Source of the DNA: Bacteroidetes bacterium UBA6161
Lineage (GTDB): Bacteria; Bacteroidota; Bacteroidia; NS11-12g; UBA955
NCBI GenBank assembly: GCA_002422315.1
Contig: DIUJ01000076.1
Span: forward strand, 1-8,267
Reading direction: 5' to 3'
DNA length: 8,267 nucleotides
Shown here: piece by piece, positions 7,712-8,267 of the stretch
Layout of the letters: the number at the start of each line of letters is the position of its first letter
Numbering within the stretch: position 1 is the first letter of the stretch
Notes under the pieces: model-generated
Seen by the model: only the letters and a program-made list of their open reading frames with translations
Database searches by the model: none
Told to the model about the DNA's origin: nothing
Position numbers and translations under genes: made by a program

Positions 7712-7735
7712 AAGGTGCCCATATTAGGACACCTT
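7712..7735 (-). terminator. Hairpin downstream of copy B, weak or leaky terminator
   Basis: AAGGTGCCC (7712-7720) faces GGACACCTT (7727-7735) across the 6-nt loop ATATTA. In minus-strand RNA all nine positions pair, one as U-G; in plus-strand RNA that position is a C-A mismatch, so the structure fits minus-strand transcripts. It starts 16 bp after the stop of copy B. On the minus strand it is followed by GTTTGGTTAATT, not by a clean U-tract, so termination may be partial and copy A could be read through. It shares the GGTG/CACC core and 6-nt loop length of the terminator at 7345-7372. Confidence 0.5.
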
Positions 7736-7751
7736 TTTTAGTTGAAAATGA

Positions 7752-8033
7752 TTAATTTAGTCTGTAAAGGACTTTATTACAGCTCATTGCCTGAGGATTT
7801 ATTTTTCCAAAAGCCTGTTGACTTGTGCCGTTGTGAATTGCTGTACAAACGAAAGGTTTTACAGTATTATCACATTCAACTTGCACAGAACAAGGTTGTC
7901 CTGGCAAATTAATCCATCCAGTTTCGGGAGCTAATAATGCATTGTTTTCTACACTTTTAAATGCAAAAGCACCAAATACAGCCAACATTAAGACAAAAGC
8001 TGGCAAAACAATTTTTAAAAAATTTGTTTTCAT
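7752..8033 (-). CDS. Small exported four-cysteine protein, DUF6520-like (copy B)
   Basis: This paralogue of copy A has identical length (93 residues) and the same architecture. A signal peptide (MKTNFLK, then a hydrophobic stretch to about 25, AFAF) precedes a mature part of about 69 residues with cysteines at 48, 54, 63 and 85. Spacing is C-x5-C-x8-C-x21-C in both copies. Conserved blocks are LAPE (34-37), GWINLPG (39-45), PFVCTAI (60-66), NPQ (79-81) and CNK-LYR at the end. Differences cluster in surface-like positions such as 56-59 and 70-72. It begins only 23 bp after the stop of the TonB-dependent receptor fragment upstream, so co-transcription with that receptor is likely. Assignment to DUF6520 rests on my recollection of the family pattern; the biochemical role is unknown. 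Confidence 0.87.
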   Translation of the reverse strand: MKTNFLKIVLPAFVLMLAVFGAFAFKSVENNALLAPETGWINLPGQPCSVQVECDNTVKPFVCTAIHNGTSQQAFGKINPQAMSCNKVLYRLN

Positions 8034-8056
8034 AATATTTTTGATTTACTAAGTAA

Positions 8057-8267
8057 TTATAAGTTGATGTAAAAGTTGATAAAGTAGTTTCTACCGAAAC
8101 CATAAAAATATCTTGGCCCAAATGCTCTTACTCCTCCTGCATGGTCTTGATCTACTTGCACAAAGTTAGCATTTCTACCTTGTTCAAACCCACCGGTACG
8201 ATATTTAACATCTAATAAGTTGTTGATACTTGCAAAAAATCCAAAAGTATTTCTGTTCTTTTTGCTT
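8057..8267 (-). CDS. TonB-dependent receptor, C-terminal fragment (5' end outside the window)
   Basis: The last 69 residues and stop of a larger minus-strand gene are present; the rest lies beyond the window edge. The fragment opens SKKNRNTFGFFASINNLLD, continues through YRTGGFEQGRNANFVQVD, and closes with AFGPRYFYGFGRN and the strand YFINFYINL. FGFFASINNLLDVKYRTGGF is the typical penultimate strand-and-turn of a TonB-dependent receptor barrel (the N-L-x-D-x-x-Y-R pattern), and alternating aromatic residues mark the terminal strand. The GRNANF and FGPRYFYG segments recall a group of flavobacterial receptors with a carboxypeptidase-like N-terminal domain, but the N-terminus is not visible here, so the substrate and any plug or signalling domain are unknown. 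The stop lies 23 bp before copy B of the small exported protein, suggesting one transcript. Confidence 0.88.
   Translation of the reverse strand, partial: SKKNRNTFGFFASINNLLDVKYRTGGFEQGRNANFVQVDQDHAGGVRAFGPRYFYGFGRNYFINFYINL

Noticed and set aside
7385..8033. Small proteins as double-glycine-leader bacteriocins or lanthipeptide precursors
   Set aside because: They carry ordinary secretory signal peptides ending in AFA rather than a GG leader, and no modification enzyme, peptidase-type ABC transporter or immunity gene is in the window.

Overview
The window looks like chromosomal DNA from a member of the Bacteroidota, most likely a flavobacterium-like organism. The DNA is AT-rich. It carries a SusC/RagA plus SusD/RagB outer-membrane pair, which is essentially confined to this phylum. 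None of the gene starts has a recognisable Shine-Dalgarno sequence; each is preceded by A/T-rich DNA. The two small exported proteins match my recollection of the DUF6520 family of flavobacteria and relatives.

Layout. Positions 1-291 contain no gene I can support. They hold a long imperfect hairpin (74-141), a candidate Bacteroidota-type promoter (178-207) and a second stem-loop (216-249) that has the layout of a minus-strand terminator. Positions 292-7338 form a tight plus-strand operon of three genes: a 1007-aa SusC/RagA-type TonB-dependent transporter, a 466-aa SusD/RagB-type lipoprotein and an 859-aa exported S9-family serine peptidase. The gaps between them are only 16 and 26 bp. A strong bidirectional terminator at 7345-7372 closes the operon.

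The right end (7385-8267) is on the minus strand and converges on that operon. It holds the C-terminal 69 residues of a second TonB-dependent receptor that runs off the window. After a 23-bp gap come two tandem paralogues of a 93-aa exported protein with four conserved cysteines. Each paralogue is followed by its own hairpin, and the two hairpins share a GGTG/CACC core.

How the parts may work together. SusC/SusD pairs bind and import oligomers across the outer membrane, and the RagAB example imports peptides. A peptidase in the same operon, with no glycan-active enzyme, makes peptide uptake followed by periplasmic cleavage the most economical reading of the plus-strand operon. That is inference. 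The role of the DUF6520-like pair is unknown. Its tight linkage to a TonB-dependent receptor gene and its conserved cysteines are the most interesting open point in the window. No transposase, integrase, CRISPR array, tRNA or rRNA was seen.
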